A stretch of 64,000 bases of DNA from positions 1 through 64,000 of the forward strand of contig NZ_FORI01000007.1 in assembly GCF_900113965.1 (NCBI RefSeq), given 5' to 3'. The DNA is from Treponema bryantii. GTDB lineage: Bacteria > Spirochaetota > Spirochaetia > Treponematales > Treponemataceae. The position numbers and the translations under genes are program-made. This document shows, piece by piece, positions 32,690 through 41,470 of this stretch; position 1 is the stretch's first letter, and each line of letters starts with the position of its first letter. The notes under the pieces are model-generated. The model ran no database searches. It worked only from the letters and a program-made list of their open reading frames with translations, and had not been told where the DNA came from.

Positions 32690-32845
32690 GGTGCGTTACG
32701 GGGGATTCCCCGTTAGAAGCTGTACAGATGAAAGAAAAACATGCATATTTTAGTGATAAAAGTATTGGAAAAAACTGCATATTTATGATATTTTTATATT
32801 GTAAAAAAGTGATTGTTTGAGAGTGAAAAAGCTGCAGGAGTTTTT

Positions 32846-34183
32846 ATGTTTCAAAGAAAAGCGTTCAGGGATCTTTTAGAATGGAAAGAAAAATATTCAA
32901 AAAAATATGCTGCAATGCTTGAAGGTGCCCGACGTGTAGGAAAATCAACAATTGCGGAAGAATTTGCCAGGACAAATTTTAAGACATATATAAAAATTGA
33001 TTTTGCAAATATTGATAAAGAGCTTCTCGAGGTTTTTGATGTAATTACAAATCTCGATTTATTTTTTTTAAGGCTCCAGACGGTTACTGGAGTTACACTT
33101 TATGAAAATGAATCTGTAATTATCTTTGATGAAATACAGCGACAGCCTTTTGTTAGACAGGCAATAAAATATCTTGTTGCAGACGGTCGATATTGTTATA
33201 TCGAAACAGGATCTTTAATTAGTATAAAACAGAATGTAAAAAATATTGTGATTCCATCTGAAGAACATTTTATTCAAATCTATCCAATGGATTATGAAGA
33301 ATTTCTTCTTGCTACCGGAAATACAACATATAATTTGTTGAGGGAATTATATAAAACGGGAAAACCTGTAGGTGCAGGAGTAAATAGGAAGCTCATGAGA
33401 GATTTCCGTATTTATATGGCAGTAGGAGGAATGCCTCAGGCAGTAGATGCTTATGTAAAGGGGGCAAATTTTGAAGAAATTGACCAAGTCAAAAGAGGAA
33501 TTCTTAAGTTGTATGAGGAAGATTTCTATAAGATTGATAAATCCGGACGCCTTTCAAAAATGTATAATTCAATACCTACTCAGCTAGCGTTGAATAAAAA
33601 AAGATATGTAATTTCAAGTGCTACAGGCAAGCGCACAACAGAAAAAGATAAGTCGATATTATCCGAACTGATTGATTCAAAAACAGTTCTTGTTTCTTAT
33701 AATACAACAGATCCTAGTGTATCTCTTTCTGCTACTGCAACAGATGAATCCTATAAAATGTATATTACAGACACAGGACTTTTTACAACCTTACTTTTTA
33801 ATTCAGCTGATAAACTCCATACAAAGATTTATGCAAAGTTGTTGAGTGATAAGCTCGAAGCAAATCTTGGTTATCTTTATGAAAATGCTGCTGCACAAGT
33901 AATTGCAGCAAGTGGAAACAAGCTTTTTTATCATACCTGGAAAAAGAAGGATGATGTTCATGATTATGAAATTGATTTTCTTATTGCATCCAACGCAAAG
34001 CTTGTACCAATAGAGATTAAATCTTCAGCTGTAAATACACATAAGTCTATCACAGAATTTTATACGAAATATCCAAGTAAGGTTTACAGGCAATATCTGT
34101 TTTCACAAAAAGACGTAGATCATAAAGAGCAGTTGATGTTCAAGCCAGTTTATATGCTTCCTTTTGTTTTAGAGGATTTGTAG
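32846..34183 (+). CDS. AAA ATPase with DUF4143 C-terminal nuclease-like domain (copy 1)
   Basis: The protein of 445 aa has Walker A GARRVGKST (27-35), Walker B VIIFDEIQ, sensor-like YIETGSLIS, and the C-terminal DUF4143 region with DYEIDFLIAS..KLVPIEIKSS, a PD-(D/E)XK-like Asp...Glu-x-Lys core. The ATG is 5 bp after GCAGGAG. Such proteins are frequent in Treponema and Bacteroidetes genomes and are of unknown biological role. The second copy at 62709 is a different subfamily. Confidence 0.85.
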   Translation: MFQRKAFRDLLEWKEKYSKKYAAMLEGARRVGKSTIAEEFARTNFKTYIKIDFANIDKELLEVFDVITNLDLFFLRLQTVTGVTLYENESVIIFDEIQRQPFVRQAIKYLVADGRYCYIETGSLISIKQNVKNIVIPSEEHFIQIYPMDYEEFLLATGNTTYNLLRELYKTGKPVGAGVNRKLMRDFRIYMAVGGMPQAVDAYVKGANFEEIDQVKRGILKLYEEDFYKIDKSGRLSKMYNSIPTQLALNKKRYVISSATGKRTTEKDKSILSELIDSKTVLVSYNTTDPSVSLSATATDESYKMYITDTGLFTTLLFNSADKLHTKIYAKLLSDKLEANLGYLYENAAAQVIAASGNKLFYHTWKKKDDVHDYEIDFLIASNAKLVPIEIKSSAVNTHKSITEFYTKYPSKVYRQYLFSQKDVDHKEQLMFKPVYMLPFVLEDL

Positions 34184-34195
34184 GGGAAAATAAAT

Positions 34196-35125
34196 ATGCC
34201 ATTTAGAATTGAGCGAAATGACATTACAAAGGTTCACACAGAAGCGATAGTAAATACCGCAAATCCTCTGCCGAAATATGGAACGGGAACAGATACGGCT
34301 GTTTATGAAGCTGCAGGAATGGCACAGCTCCTGGCAGAAAGAAAGAAGATTGGAATAATAGAGCGGGGACAGTCAGCATATACGCCGGCCTTCAATCTTC
34401 AGAATACAAATGGCATTCGTTATATCATTCATACTGTGGGCACCAAATGGAAAGATGGGCAGCATGGTGAAATTGAAATTATGAGAAACTGCTACCGCAA
34501 TTCACTTCAAATAGCTAAAGACTTGAATTGCAAAAGTCTTTCCGTTCCACTTCTTGCTACTGGAAACTATGGCTTTCCAAAGGAAACAGCGCTCAATATA
34601 GCACTAGATGAAATCAGTAAATTTCTTTTTGAAAATGAAATGGATATTGTTCTTATTGTGTATGACAAAGAATCCTTTCAGGTTTCTAGTAAAATTTTTG
34701 ATGGAGTTCAGAGTTTTATAAATGATGGGCCAGAAATCACTCCGATTCAAAGCATTTCAATTGACGATTTTGTTTCGCAGAATAAAGGTGGTCTAAATTT
34801 TCAGGAGCTTTTAAGAAAGCATATTATAGATAAGGGACTCGATAATCCCACAGTTTACAAGCGTTCAATTATTATAGATAAAAAGTTGTTTTCGAAAATC
34901 ATTAATGGACACATTCCAAATAAGCATTCTGTAATGGCTCTAGGGTTAGCACTAGAGCTGGATTTACAGGAATATGAAACCTTTCTTGCTACGGCTAATT
35001 TTGCCTTAAATCCTTCGGATATGTTTGATACTGTTGTGAAGTATTGCGTGACACAGAAAATCTATGATGTTATGCAGGTTGATTCTTTATTATTCCAAAT
35101 GGATTTACCTTGTTTTAACGACTAA
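34196..35125 (+). CDS. Macro-domain protein with C-terminal helical domain
   Basis: N-terminal 165 residues form a macro (Appr-1''-p) domain: VNTANPLPKYGTGTDTAVYE, IIHTVGTKW, LLATGNYGFPKETA. These bind ADP-ribose. The C-terminal 110 residues look like a helix-turn-helix domain (NGHIPNKHSVMALGLALEL). So the protein could sense ADP-ribose and bind DNA. It lies 12 bp after the DUF4143 gene and is followed, across 118 bp, by the ADP-ribosylglycohydrolase gene. Confidence 0.85.
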   Translation: MPFRIERNDITKVHTEAIVNTANPLPKYGTGTDTAVYEAAGMAQLLAERKKIGIIERGQSAYTPAFNLQNTNGIRYIIHTVGTKWKDGQHGEIEIMRNCYRNSLQIAKDLNCKSLSVPLLATGNYGFPKETALNIALDEISKFLFENEMDIVLIVYDKESFQVSSKIFDGVQSFINDGPEITPIQSISIDDFVSQNKGGLNFQELLRKHIIDKGLDNPTVYKRSIIIDKKLFSKIINGHIPNKHSVMALGLALELDLQEYETFLATANFALNPSDMFDTVVKYCVTQKIYDVMQVDSLLFQMDLPCFND

Positions 35126-35154
35126 ACTCGAAAAATTTGCAAAAAAATCAAAGA

Positions 35155-35198
35155 GTCGCCAAACGTGCGACCCGCGGATATGAGATTCAAGCTATAGT
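35155..35198 (+). promoter_or_regulatory. Probable promoter and operator of the ADP-ribose/NAD operon
   Basis: An inverted repeat with GTCGC/GCGAC arms (35155-35171) lies 21 bp upstream of a -10-like TATAGT (35193-35198). ATGAG/CTCAT arms flank the -10 region. A GCAGGAGG site precedes the next gene. Confidence 0.4.
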
Positions 35199-35243
35199 TA
35201 CCTCATAGAACAGAGCACAAAAGAGGCTCAGCAGGAGGTTTAC

Positions 35244-36062
35244 ATGTACGGAGCAATTTTAGGCGACATAATTGGTCAGCCATATGAGTTTGATAGGGGA
35301 AACAAAACAAAGGAGTTTCCACTTTTTTGTAAGAATCCACGTTTTACAGATGATTCGGTAATGACAATAGCAATCTGCGATGGAATCTTAAAGGCAGGAC
35401 TTGATGCAGATGAAAACACTATGAAAACAGCCATGATTACCAGCATGCAGCTTTGGGGACACAAATATCCTCATGCAGGCTACGGAGGTAGATTTTATCG
35501 CTGGCTTGCGATGGAAGAAACCAAACCTTATAACAGCTGGGGCAATGGTTCTGCAATGAGAGTGAGTTCTGTAGGCTGGTTGTTTGAGACACTGGAACGT
35601 ACACGCAAAGTAGCTCGCTGGTCGGCAGAAGTAACTCATAATCATCCAGAAGGAATAAAGGGAGCAGAAGCAACAGCCTCAGTAATCTGGTTGGCACGAA
35701 ATGGTAAGTTCAAGTCAGAAATCAAAGAATACATTACAAAAGAGTTTGGTTACGATTTAAGCCGTACTTGTGATGAAATCCGCCCGAACTATCATCATGT
35801 TGAAAGCTGCCAGGAAACTATTCCAGAAGCAATTACAGCCTTTTTGGAAGGTAACAGCTTTGAGGATGTAATCAGAACTGCTGTAAGTCTCGGCGGTGAC
35901 TGTGACACTCTTACCGACATTGCAACAGGAATGGCAGAGGCATTTTATGGATTACCAGAACAGTTTAAGGTCTGGGCAATAGAGCTCACTAAATCCGACA
36001 TGCATGAAGTTATGAAGGAGTTTGATAAGCATCAGATTCCGGTAAAAAGGATAGAGGTATGA
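35244..36062 (+). CDS. ADP-ribosylglycohydrolase (DraG/ARH family)
   Basis: 272 aa. It carries the metal-binding blocks of the family: FTDDSVMT near the N-terminus, WGNGSAMR, and the C-terminal GGDCDTLTDIATG. These coordinate the two Mg ions that hydrolyse ADP-ribosyl bonds. The start ATG is 6 bp after GGAGG. It overlaps the next gene by 4 bp. It is the first gene of a tight operon for ADP-ribose and NAD handling. Confidence 0.9.
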   Translation: MYGAILGDIIGQPYEFDRGNKTKEFPLFCKNPRFTDDSVMTIAICDGILKAGLDADENTMKTAMITSMQLWGHKYPHAGYGGRFYRWLAMEETKPYNSWGNGSAMRVSSVGWLFETLERTRKVARWSAEVTHNHPEGIKGAEATASVIWLARNGKFKSEIKEYITKEFGYDLSRTCDEIRPNYHHVESCQETIPEAITAFLEGNSFEDVIRTAVSLGGDCDTLTDIATGMAEAFYGLPEQFKVWAIELTKSDMHEVMKEFDKHQIPVKRIEV

Positions 36063-36541
36063 TAGTAGGTTTCTTTGGTGGAAAGTTTATTCCGTTTCAT
36101 AAAGGGCATCTATATTGCGTAGACTTTGCTTCGAAGATTTGCGACAAGGTTTATGTAATTCTCTTTGATACACCTGAAAGTCGTTATCTGGAACATGGTA
36201 CAAAAATAGATCCTCTTCTAACGACGGAAGCTAGATGCCAACAGATTAAGAAGGCGATTTCAAAATATCCTAATGTTGAATTCCGTTTTATAAATACAGA
36301 TGAGTGTATGAATGAAGATGGAAGTGAAGATTGGGATAAAGAAACGCCTTTAGTAATAAAGGAAATAGGGAATGATTTTAAGTATGTGTTTAGTTCAGAG
36401 CCTTCTTATGATGCATATTTCAAAAGAGCTTATCCCTGGGCAAAACATATAATTATTGATGAAAAGAGAATACATGTTCCGATAAGCGGAACAGAAGTTA
36501 GAACAATGACAATGGAGGAAGCAATAAAATGGCTGGCATAG
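36059..36541 (+). CDS. NMN/nicotinate-type nucleotidylyltransferase
   Basis: 160 aa, cytidylyltransferase-like fold: GGKFIPFHKGHL near the N-terminus and ISGTEVRTM near the C-terminus (ISxTxxR). This resembles the adenylyltransferase half of NadR, which makes NAD from NMN. No kinase domain is fused. Its overlap with the ARH gene and with PnuC suggests one pathway: import precursor, make NAD, clear ADP-ribose. Confidence 0.75.
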   Translation: MIVGFFGGKFIPFHKGHLYCVDFASKICDKVYVILFDTPESRYLEHGTKIDPLLTTEARCQQIKKAISKYPNVEFRFINTDECMNEDGSEDWDKETPLVIKEIGNDFKYVFSSEPSYDAYFKRAYPWAKHIIIDEKRIHVPISGTEVRTMTMEEAIKWLA

Positions 36542-37251
36542 GAGAAGTTAGAGCTTCAATAAAAGATCTGAAAAGGTATGAATGGATTATGGCTGCAATT
36601 ATGATTGGAATTGCAGGTCTGGCAGTTTACAAGGGATTTACAGATCCAAACAGTAAGAATCCGGGCTGGCTTACAATCGTAAACTTTATCTCAGCGATTT
36701 GTGGAGTATTCTGTGTGTTTCTTACGGCAAAAGCATCTGTTAGTAATTTCTGGTTTGCAACAGTGAATACGACTGTTTATATCATCTATCTGGGTTACTG
36801 GCACATCTGGGGAACCTTTGCACTGGAACTGATTGTGTACTTTCCAATTAATTTCATTTCTTGGTTTATATGGAGTAAGCATAGAGATGAACAGAAAGAG
36901 CACCTTACAAAATCAAAACGACTAACTTGGTATGTAGACCTGATTGTAGCCGCAGGAGTTGTAGCCTTTGCAGTAGTAGCTCATGCAGTTTTGGTAAAGC
37001 TTCATGGAACTGTGCCTTGGCTCGATGCCTTTACTCTAGCAATTGGAATCGTAGCAGTAGTCCTTGAAATGTTCCGTTACCGAGAGCAGTATGTTCTCTG
37101 GATTATTACAGATGTAATTGCAGTTGCCATGTACATTCAGCATTTTGATGCTGTGTACCTTACAAAGAAATCAATCTATTTGATTGTTGCCGTTATTGGA
37201 CTTATAAATTGGATTAAGTTGAATAGGACAAGAAATGTGGAAAACAAGTAA
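36529..37251 (+). CDS. pnuC: PnuC-type nicotinamide riboside transporter
   Basis: A 240-aa membrane protein with about seven hydrophobic helices and the family's features: WLTIVNFISAICGVFCVFL, TVYIIYLGYWHIWGTFALE, INFISWFIW. It overlaps the adenylyltransferase gene. PnuC moves nicotinamide riboside across the membrane; the kinase that would phosphorylate it is not seen in this window. Confidence 0.88.
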   Translation: MAGIGEVRASIKDLKRYEWIMAAIMIGIAGLAVYKGFTDPNSKNPGWLTIVNFISAICGVFCVFLTAKASVSNFWFATVNTTVYIIYLGYWHIWGTFALELIVYFPINFISWFIWSKHRDEQKEHLTKSKRLTWYVDLIVAAGVVAFAVVAHAVLVKLHGTVPWLDAFTLAIGIVAVVLEMFRYREQYVLWIITDVIAVAMYIQHFDAVYLTKKSIYLIVAVIGLINWIKLNRTRNVENK

Positions 37252-37261
37252 GGGAATAAAT

Positions 37262-38065
37262 ATGAAAGGATTTATTAATTATAGAGAAATTAACAGGAAT
37301 GTAATGGATGACACAATGAAAATGTGTGATCATAATAAATCATTAAAGGATTCCATTGCTAATTCTATTAAAAATGAATATGTGGTTTATCAGTCGGAAG
37401 CTTTTGATGCTGGAGATATAAAAGCAAATCCAGAAATGAAAATAATTGTTTCTAAAAAGCGAACTTTTGAAGCCGCAGAAAAATATGCGGGAAAGAAAGT
37501 TTGTTGTCTGGACTTTGCAAATAATCACAGTATGGGTGGAGCTCCCTGGTCAGCAGGGGCTCAGGAAGAATCAATCTGCAGGATTTCAACTTTGTATCCA
37601 TGTCTTAAAGCCCAATCAAAAGCATTCTATGAAAAGCATATCCTGGAATATGAAAATGGCGAAATAAATGATATGGGAAGTGATGATCTGATTTATATTC
37701 CGGGTGTTACTGTATTCAAAACAGATGAATCAATTCCAAAACTGAAGGAAGAAGATACATGGTTTAATACAGACGTAATTGTTTGTGCAGCCCCAGTGTT
37801 GGACTTTCATTATGATGAGAATAGGTATCGCCATATTATGACCGAAAGAATCAAAAGGATTTTAGATGTAGCTGCAAAGGAAAAGGTGGAAGTGTTGATT
37901 CTAGGAGCCTTTGGTTGCGGAGCCTTCTGTAATCCACCGGAAATTGTTTCTGACATTTTTGCTTCATTAATCCGTAACTATAATTTTGAAACTGTAGAAT
38001 TTGCGGTTTATTGCAGAAGTGATACAAAAAATTTTGATGTTTTTGAATCGAATTTTGTTGAATAG
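37262..38065 (+). CDS. Bacterial poly(ADP-ribose) glycohydrolase-like protein (TIGR02452 type)
   Basis: 267 aa. The PARG-like core is CLDFANNHSMGGAPWSAGAQ, then EESICRISTLYP, matching the family's GGG-x(6-8)-QEE signature with a change of GGG to MGG. The Gln-Glu-Glu catalytic set is present. LILGAFGCGAFCNPPE is the second family block. The start is the ATG after AAGGGAATAAAT. It follows PnuC by 10 bp. Confidence 0.85.
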   Translation: MKGFINYREINRNVMDDTMKMCDHNKSLKDSIANSIKNEYVVYQSEAFDAGDIKANPEMKIIVSKKRTFEAAEKYAGKKVCCLDFANNHSMGGAPWSAGAQEESICRISTLYPCLKAQSKAFYEKHILEYENGEINDMGSDDLIYIPGVTVFKTDESIPKLKEEDTWFNTDVIVCAAPVLDFHYDENRYRHIMTERIKRILDVAAKEKVEVLILGAFGCGAFCNPPEIVSDIFASLIRNYNFETVEFAVYCRSDTKNFDVFESNFVE

Positions 38066-38092
38066 TATAGACAAAAATGGCAGGTAATATAT

Positions 38093-38512
38093 ATGAACTT
38101 TAATTTAGAAAGATTCAAGAAGGCACAGGCGAAAGATTATTTACAGGCTTTGGAAGAAATGAAAAATGGCCACAAAGTAAGTCACTGGATGTGGTATATA
38201 TTTCCTCAACTAAAAGGGCTAGGATACAGTTCGATATCTCAGTTTTATGGAATTGATGGAAGGGCAGAAGCAAAGGCATATATTGAAGATGAAATCTTAA
38301 AGAAAAGGTTAATAGAAATATCTGAAACACTTCTGGGGTTAAAAAGTTCTAATGCAACAGATGTGATGGGTTATCCTGATGATCTAAAATTAAAATCTTG
38401 TATGACTCTTTTTTCAGAAGTTGCACCTGGAATAGATTGTTTTACAAAAGTTCTAGAAAAGTTCTTTGGAGGGGAAAAAGACAAAAAGACTCTGGAGATT
38501 TTGAATAACTAA
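38093..38512 (+). CDS. DUF1810 protein
   Basis: 139 aa with the DUF1810 features HWMWYIFPQLKGLGYS and MGYPDDLKLKSCMTLF. The family often lies beside macro and PARG genes, as here. It is the last gene of the ADP-ribose operon, 27 bp after the PARG-like gene. The reaction is unknown. Confidence 0.8.
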   Translation: MNFNLERFKKAQAKDYLQALEEMKNGHKVSHWMWYIFPQLKGLGYSSISQFYGIDGRAEAKAYIEDEILKKRLIEISETLLGLKSSNATDVMGYPDDLKLKSCMTLFSEVAPGIDCFTKVLEKFFGGEKDKKTLEILNN

Positions 38513-38662
38513 ACAGAGCCGGCAGGAATACATTCAGAATAACCCAAATAAAAAAATAGCAAAAAAAGAGTAAAATTCGCATAACATAGAAATCACAATG
38601 CCGTTAAATGGCACCCTTGCGTTTTATAATGTAAATCAGAAAGCTGAAAAAGGGGGCTGTTT

Positions 38663-39661
38663 ATGAAAAGAATGGATGATGTTATGGATACTTCAAATGT
38701 ATATTCCTATGGAATTGATTTGAGTAAGCTTAAGCTGGATTTGCCAAAGTCACAGAAAAAGCACAAGGCACCTGCCAAGCGCTATGTATGCATCGACCTA
38801 GAAATGACAGAATTTACGGCATCTCAGAGAAGCTGCGTTCCGGGAGCAAATGGCGAAGTAATTCAGTTTGGGGCAGTATTGCTGGACGAAAACTATAATC
38901 TGCTCAGCGAGTTCTCTTCTTATGTAAAGCCTGCTTACAGTTCAGTTACCCCGTGGATTAATCAGCTTACAGGTATTTCAAATCAGAAGCTTGAAAAGGC
39001 AGATGACTTTATAACTGTTTTCGATAAGTTCTGTTACTGGCGTGGTGAAGGGGATATCACAACCTTCTGCTGGAGCAAGTCTGATTTTAATCAGCTTTGG
39101 AGCGAGCTTGAGGCAAAGGGCAAGCATCGTTATGACCTTTTTGCAACCTTGCAGGATTTTGTAGATTTGCAGGATATCTTTGGAAAGCTTATTTCATCAA
39201 AGACATCAGTTGGTCTGGAATCTGCAATGAGACTTCTTCAAATGGAGTACAAAGGCCAGGTTCACACAGCCTTGAGCGATTCTTACAACACTGCCCGCAT
39301 TCTTCATAAGCTTTTCTGCACAGAAAGCCTCGAAGTTAATTTTGAATACATCAATCCATCAAAAGAACCCCCAGTAAATCAGAAGGGAGAGGAAGAATAC
39401 AACTGTTCATTGGCAAGCTTCCTTTCTCCAGAGCTTTTGTCACAGTTTGGTTATACAGGAGCCTCACAGGAAGAAGAAGCAGAAGAAAAATCCATTGATA
39501 ATATTGCTGAAGATTTGCAGCTTTTGGAAGCATCCCCGCTTGCCGGCCTTATTAATAATGAAGAAATTGCTAACCTTTGTACAAAATACAATATCGAGGT
39601 TCAGAGCTGGCTTAGGCTGGCAACTGAAGTTATGAATACTCAGGAAATGCAGGTTGCATAA
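38663..39661 (+). CDS. DEDDh 3'-5' exonuclease (DnaQ/RNase T-like)
   Basis: 332 aa. CIDLEMTEF gives Asp45 and Glu47; the third acidic site and the HxxxxD motif fall in HTALSDSYNTARILHKLFC (about 210-225). The N-terminal 40 residues are basic, and the C-terminal 110 residues are acidic and unlike DnaQ. The preceding 150 bp is non-coding and probably holds the promoter. The ribosome site is GGGGG. It stands alone, with its own leader. Confidence 0.8.
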   Translation: MKRMDDVMDTSNVYSYGIDLSKLKLDLPKSQKKHKAPAKRYVCIDLEMTEFTASQRSCVPGANGEVIQFGAVLLDENYNLLSEFSSYVKPAYSSVTPWINQLTGISNQKLEKADDFITVFDKFCYWRGEGDITTFCWSKSDFNQLWSELEAKGKHRYDLFATLQDFVDLQDIFGKLISSKTSVGLESAMRLLQMEYKGQVHTALSDSYNTARILHKLFCTESLEVNFEYINPSKEPPVNQKGEEEYNCSLASFLSPELLSQFGYTGASQEEEAEEKSIDNIAEDLQLLEASPLAGLINNEEIANLCTKYNIEVQSWLRLATEVMNTQEMQVA

Positions 39662-39672
39662 GGGGGTAGGAT

Positions 39673-39918
39673 ATGTTTTTGGCACTCGGAATAATCATTT
39701 TTATTATTGGTTGCTGTATGTCCTCTTACGAAGATAATACCTACAATGCTCAGCGACGTGAAGAACAGAGACACCGAGAACTGATGCGAGCGTTAGAAGA
39801 ATGCCGTAATTCACCACCAGCTCCACGACGAAAAAAACAGGTCCGAAGACGATTTGCTCAGGATAAAAACGGAAATATTCTTGGAGAAGAAATCACAGAA
39901 GAAGAATTGGAGGACTGA
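39673..39918 (+). CDS. Small membrane or lipoprotein, 81 aa
   Basis: A hydrophobic start FLALGIIIFIIGC with a Cys right after the stretch could be a lipobox or a membrane helix. The rest is basic (APRRKKQVRRRF) with an acidic end. The GGGGG site precedes the ATG. It is the first gene of a small unknown module. Function unknown. Confidence 0.55.
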   Translation: MFLALGIIIFIIGCCMSSYEDNTYNAQRREEQRHRELMRALEECRNSPPAPRRKKQVRRRFAQDKNGNILGEEITEEELED

Positions 39919-39919
39919 T

Positions 39920-40216
39920 ATGGGAGTTTTCATTCTTTTAGTATTATTCGTTGGTATTGTTGTGATTCTCGGTTAATCAAGTAGCAGCGGAAAAAGTAGT
40001 TATCATAGCGGTTATGCCCGGGCATATGATTACGAAGACTCTGATGAATATTCCGATTCCGAAATTAGAGCTGCACGAGGGGAGAGGGATTATTTTTCTG
40101 ATGATCCTTCCGATGATTATAATTCCTATTATGCCCAGGTTGCAGATGATGCAATGATGGGAGATCAAGATGCCATAGAAGAAATGCGTGGCGAATTTGG
40201 TGAGGGGGAGTGGTGA
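39920..40216 (+). pseudogene. Small membrane-anchored acidic protein gene with an in-frame stop (copy 1)
   Basis: The frame runs 98 codons to a TGA just before the next gene and would give a membrane start (VFILLVLFVGIVVILG) plus a Tyr/Asp/Ser-rich tail. Codon 19, at 39974, is TAA. The tail is kept nearly identical in the damaged second copy at 58.5 kb. So this looks like a recent nonsense change, unless the 18-residue hydrophobic peptide is itself the product. Confidence 0.6.
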
Positions 40217-40217
40217 T

Positions 40218-40949
40218 ATGAAAACAAAACCAGAGTTTAGAAAGGTTGCTTTAGCTTTTGCAAAGAAAAACGGCTTTGATACCGTTCATTTTTATGGAAT
40301 GCTTGGGAAAGTTGATGGACCGGGTGCTGATATAGAAGTATACACAGGAGGCTATAAGACTCCATGCGTAGTAGGACTTCCACAGGTAATACTAACAGAT
40401 GGAAAAACTGCAAAGTTTCATAGTTTAGACGAACCTTTTAAAATACTAGATGCTTGTATTAAGCTACCAAAGGTTGTTTTTGAATATGACTGTATGTGCT
40501 GGTTTGGAAACAGTTACAACCTCAAGCTTTTAGAGGATGGCAGATTAGTTCGTCTTGCCTATGGTTACTCCAAGCTGGGGCCAGAAGAACGCATCTCTGA
40601 GGATAAAGAATTTATTCTCTTAAATAGTCCAGAACTTGTAAAAGAAATAAAAAAACTTATTAAGGAAAATAAGGAAGAATTAAAGAAGCTTCCAAGAAAA
40701 ATATCAAATTATAATATCATGGATGGTGCCGGCGAAACCTTTATATTTGGAAGGATGAAGTTTGCTGGTACAAATATTCTTACCGAATCAATGGAAGGCT
40801 ACCAAGAGGAACTAAAAAGGCATAATGCAGTTGCACAGGGCTGGGAAGAAGAGCTTTTACAGTTCCAGAGACTTTTCAAAATGTTCCAAGACAAGTTCCA
40901 TGAGTATTTTGAATATTCACTTTTCAATGGGGAAAATAGAGAAGAATAG
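40218..40949 (+). CDS. Hypothetical protein, 243 aa (module copy 1)
   Basis: I do not recognise this family. It is soluble with KTPCVVGLPQVILTDGKTAK, VFEYDCMCWFGNS and KKLPRKISNYNIMDG blocks. The start is the ATG 8 bp after GGGGGAG; longer frames lack a site. A near-identical copy is at 58697-59428. The two differ at a handful of residues (GKVDG against GQIDG), so the duplication is recent. It might belong to a toxin-immunity or phage-resistance pair, but no evidence fixes this. Confidence 0.65.
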   Translation: MKTKPEFRKVALAFAKKNGFDTVHFYGMLGKVDGPGADIEVYTGGYKTPCVVGLPQVILTDGKTAKFHSLDEPFKILDACIKLPKVVFEYDCMCWFGNSYNLKLLEDGRLVRLAYGYSKLGPEERISEDKEFILLNSPELVKEIKKLIKENKEELKKLPRKISNYNIMDGAGETFIFGRMKFAGTNILTESMEGYQEELKRHNAVAQGWEEELLQFQRLFKMFQDKFHEYFEYSLFNGENREE

Positions 40950-40962
40950 GAGGAATAAAATT

Positions 40963-41238
40963 ATGATGATGGCTCCAGAACAGTATGCAGAACAGTTTAA
41001 AAATGCATCGTATCAAGAAATCTTAAAAGTAAAAAATGAATTGGTTTCTGATATTTCGAAGTTTGAATACGATTATGACAGGGAAGATCCTGATTGGAAT
41101 ATCTGTCCAAAACCGGATGTTCGTTATCAGTGGAATTTGGAAGCTCTTGGATTGATTGCTCCGTTGTTATCAAAAGCATTTAACAGAGAGTATGAGTGGG
41201 GGGGGAGAAGGATATGGAGGATTATGGTAGGGAGATGA
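40963..41238 (+). CDS. Hypothetical protein, 91 aa, with poly-G tract near the 3' end (module copy 1)
   Basis: MMMAPEQYAEQFKNASYQEI start with AGGAGG 6 bp upstream. The C-terminus reads EYEWGGRRIWRIMVGR, an odd ending, after a run of eight or nine G at about 41199. One base fewer would give a charged end EYEWG-EKDMEDYGREMR and a stop after KFYGE. This suggests a frameshift or phase-variable tract. The second copy ends in EYEWGV where the IS21 element begins. Confidence 0.6.
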   Translation: MMMAPEQYAEQFKNASYQEILKVKNELVSDISKFEYDYDREDPDWNICPKPDVRYQWNLEALGLIAPLLSKAFNREYEWGGRRIWRIMVGR

Positions 41239-41369
41239 GGAAGTTTTATGGGGAATAAAGAATGGATATCAGGCTGTAATAGTCTAATAAATTTTAGAAA
41301 TAATTTATTAGAAAACTCTTTGCATAATAACTGATAGAATATCTTTGATGTAAAATAGAAAAAAAATAC

Positions 41370-41409
41370 TGCTGGAGAAGAAATCATTTTAAACAATTTT
41401 CCTCCAGCA
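41370..41409 (+). terminator. Probable terminator before the phosphorothioation operon
   Basis: Arms TGCTGGAG/CTCCAGCA with a 24-nt loop, then an AT-rich run TTTTATAAAATATT. It separates the module from the next operon. Confidence 0.45.
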
Positions 41410-41470
41410 ACCTTTTATAAAATATTTATATGTAGTAAACTATATGAAAAGGAAAATGAGATAGAAAAAT

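Noticed and set aside
32690-32720. Integron attC-like site after the lipoprotein
   Set aside because: GTTA is present but the GTTRRRY and RYYYAAC core boxes do not both fit, and there is no integrase in the window.
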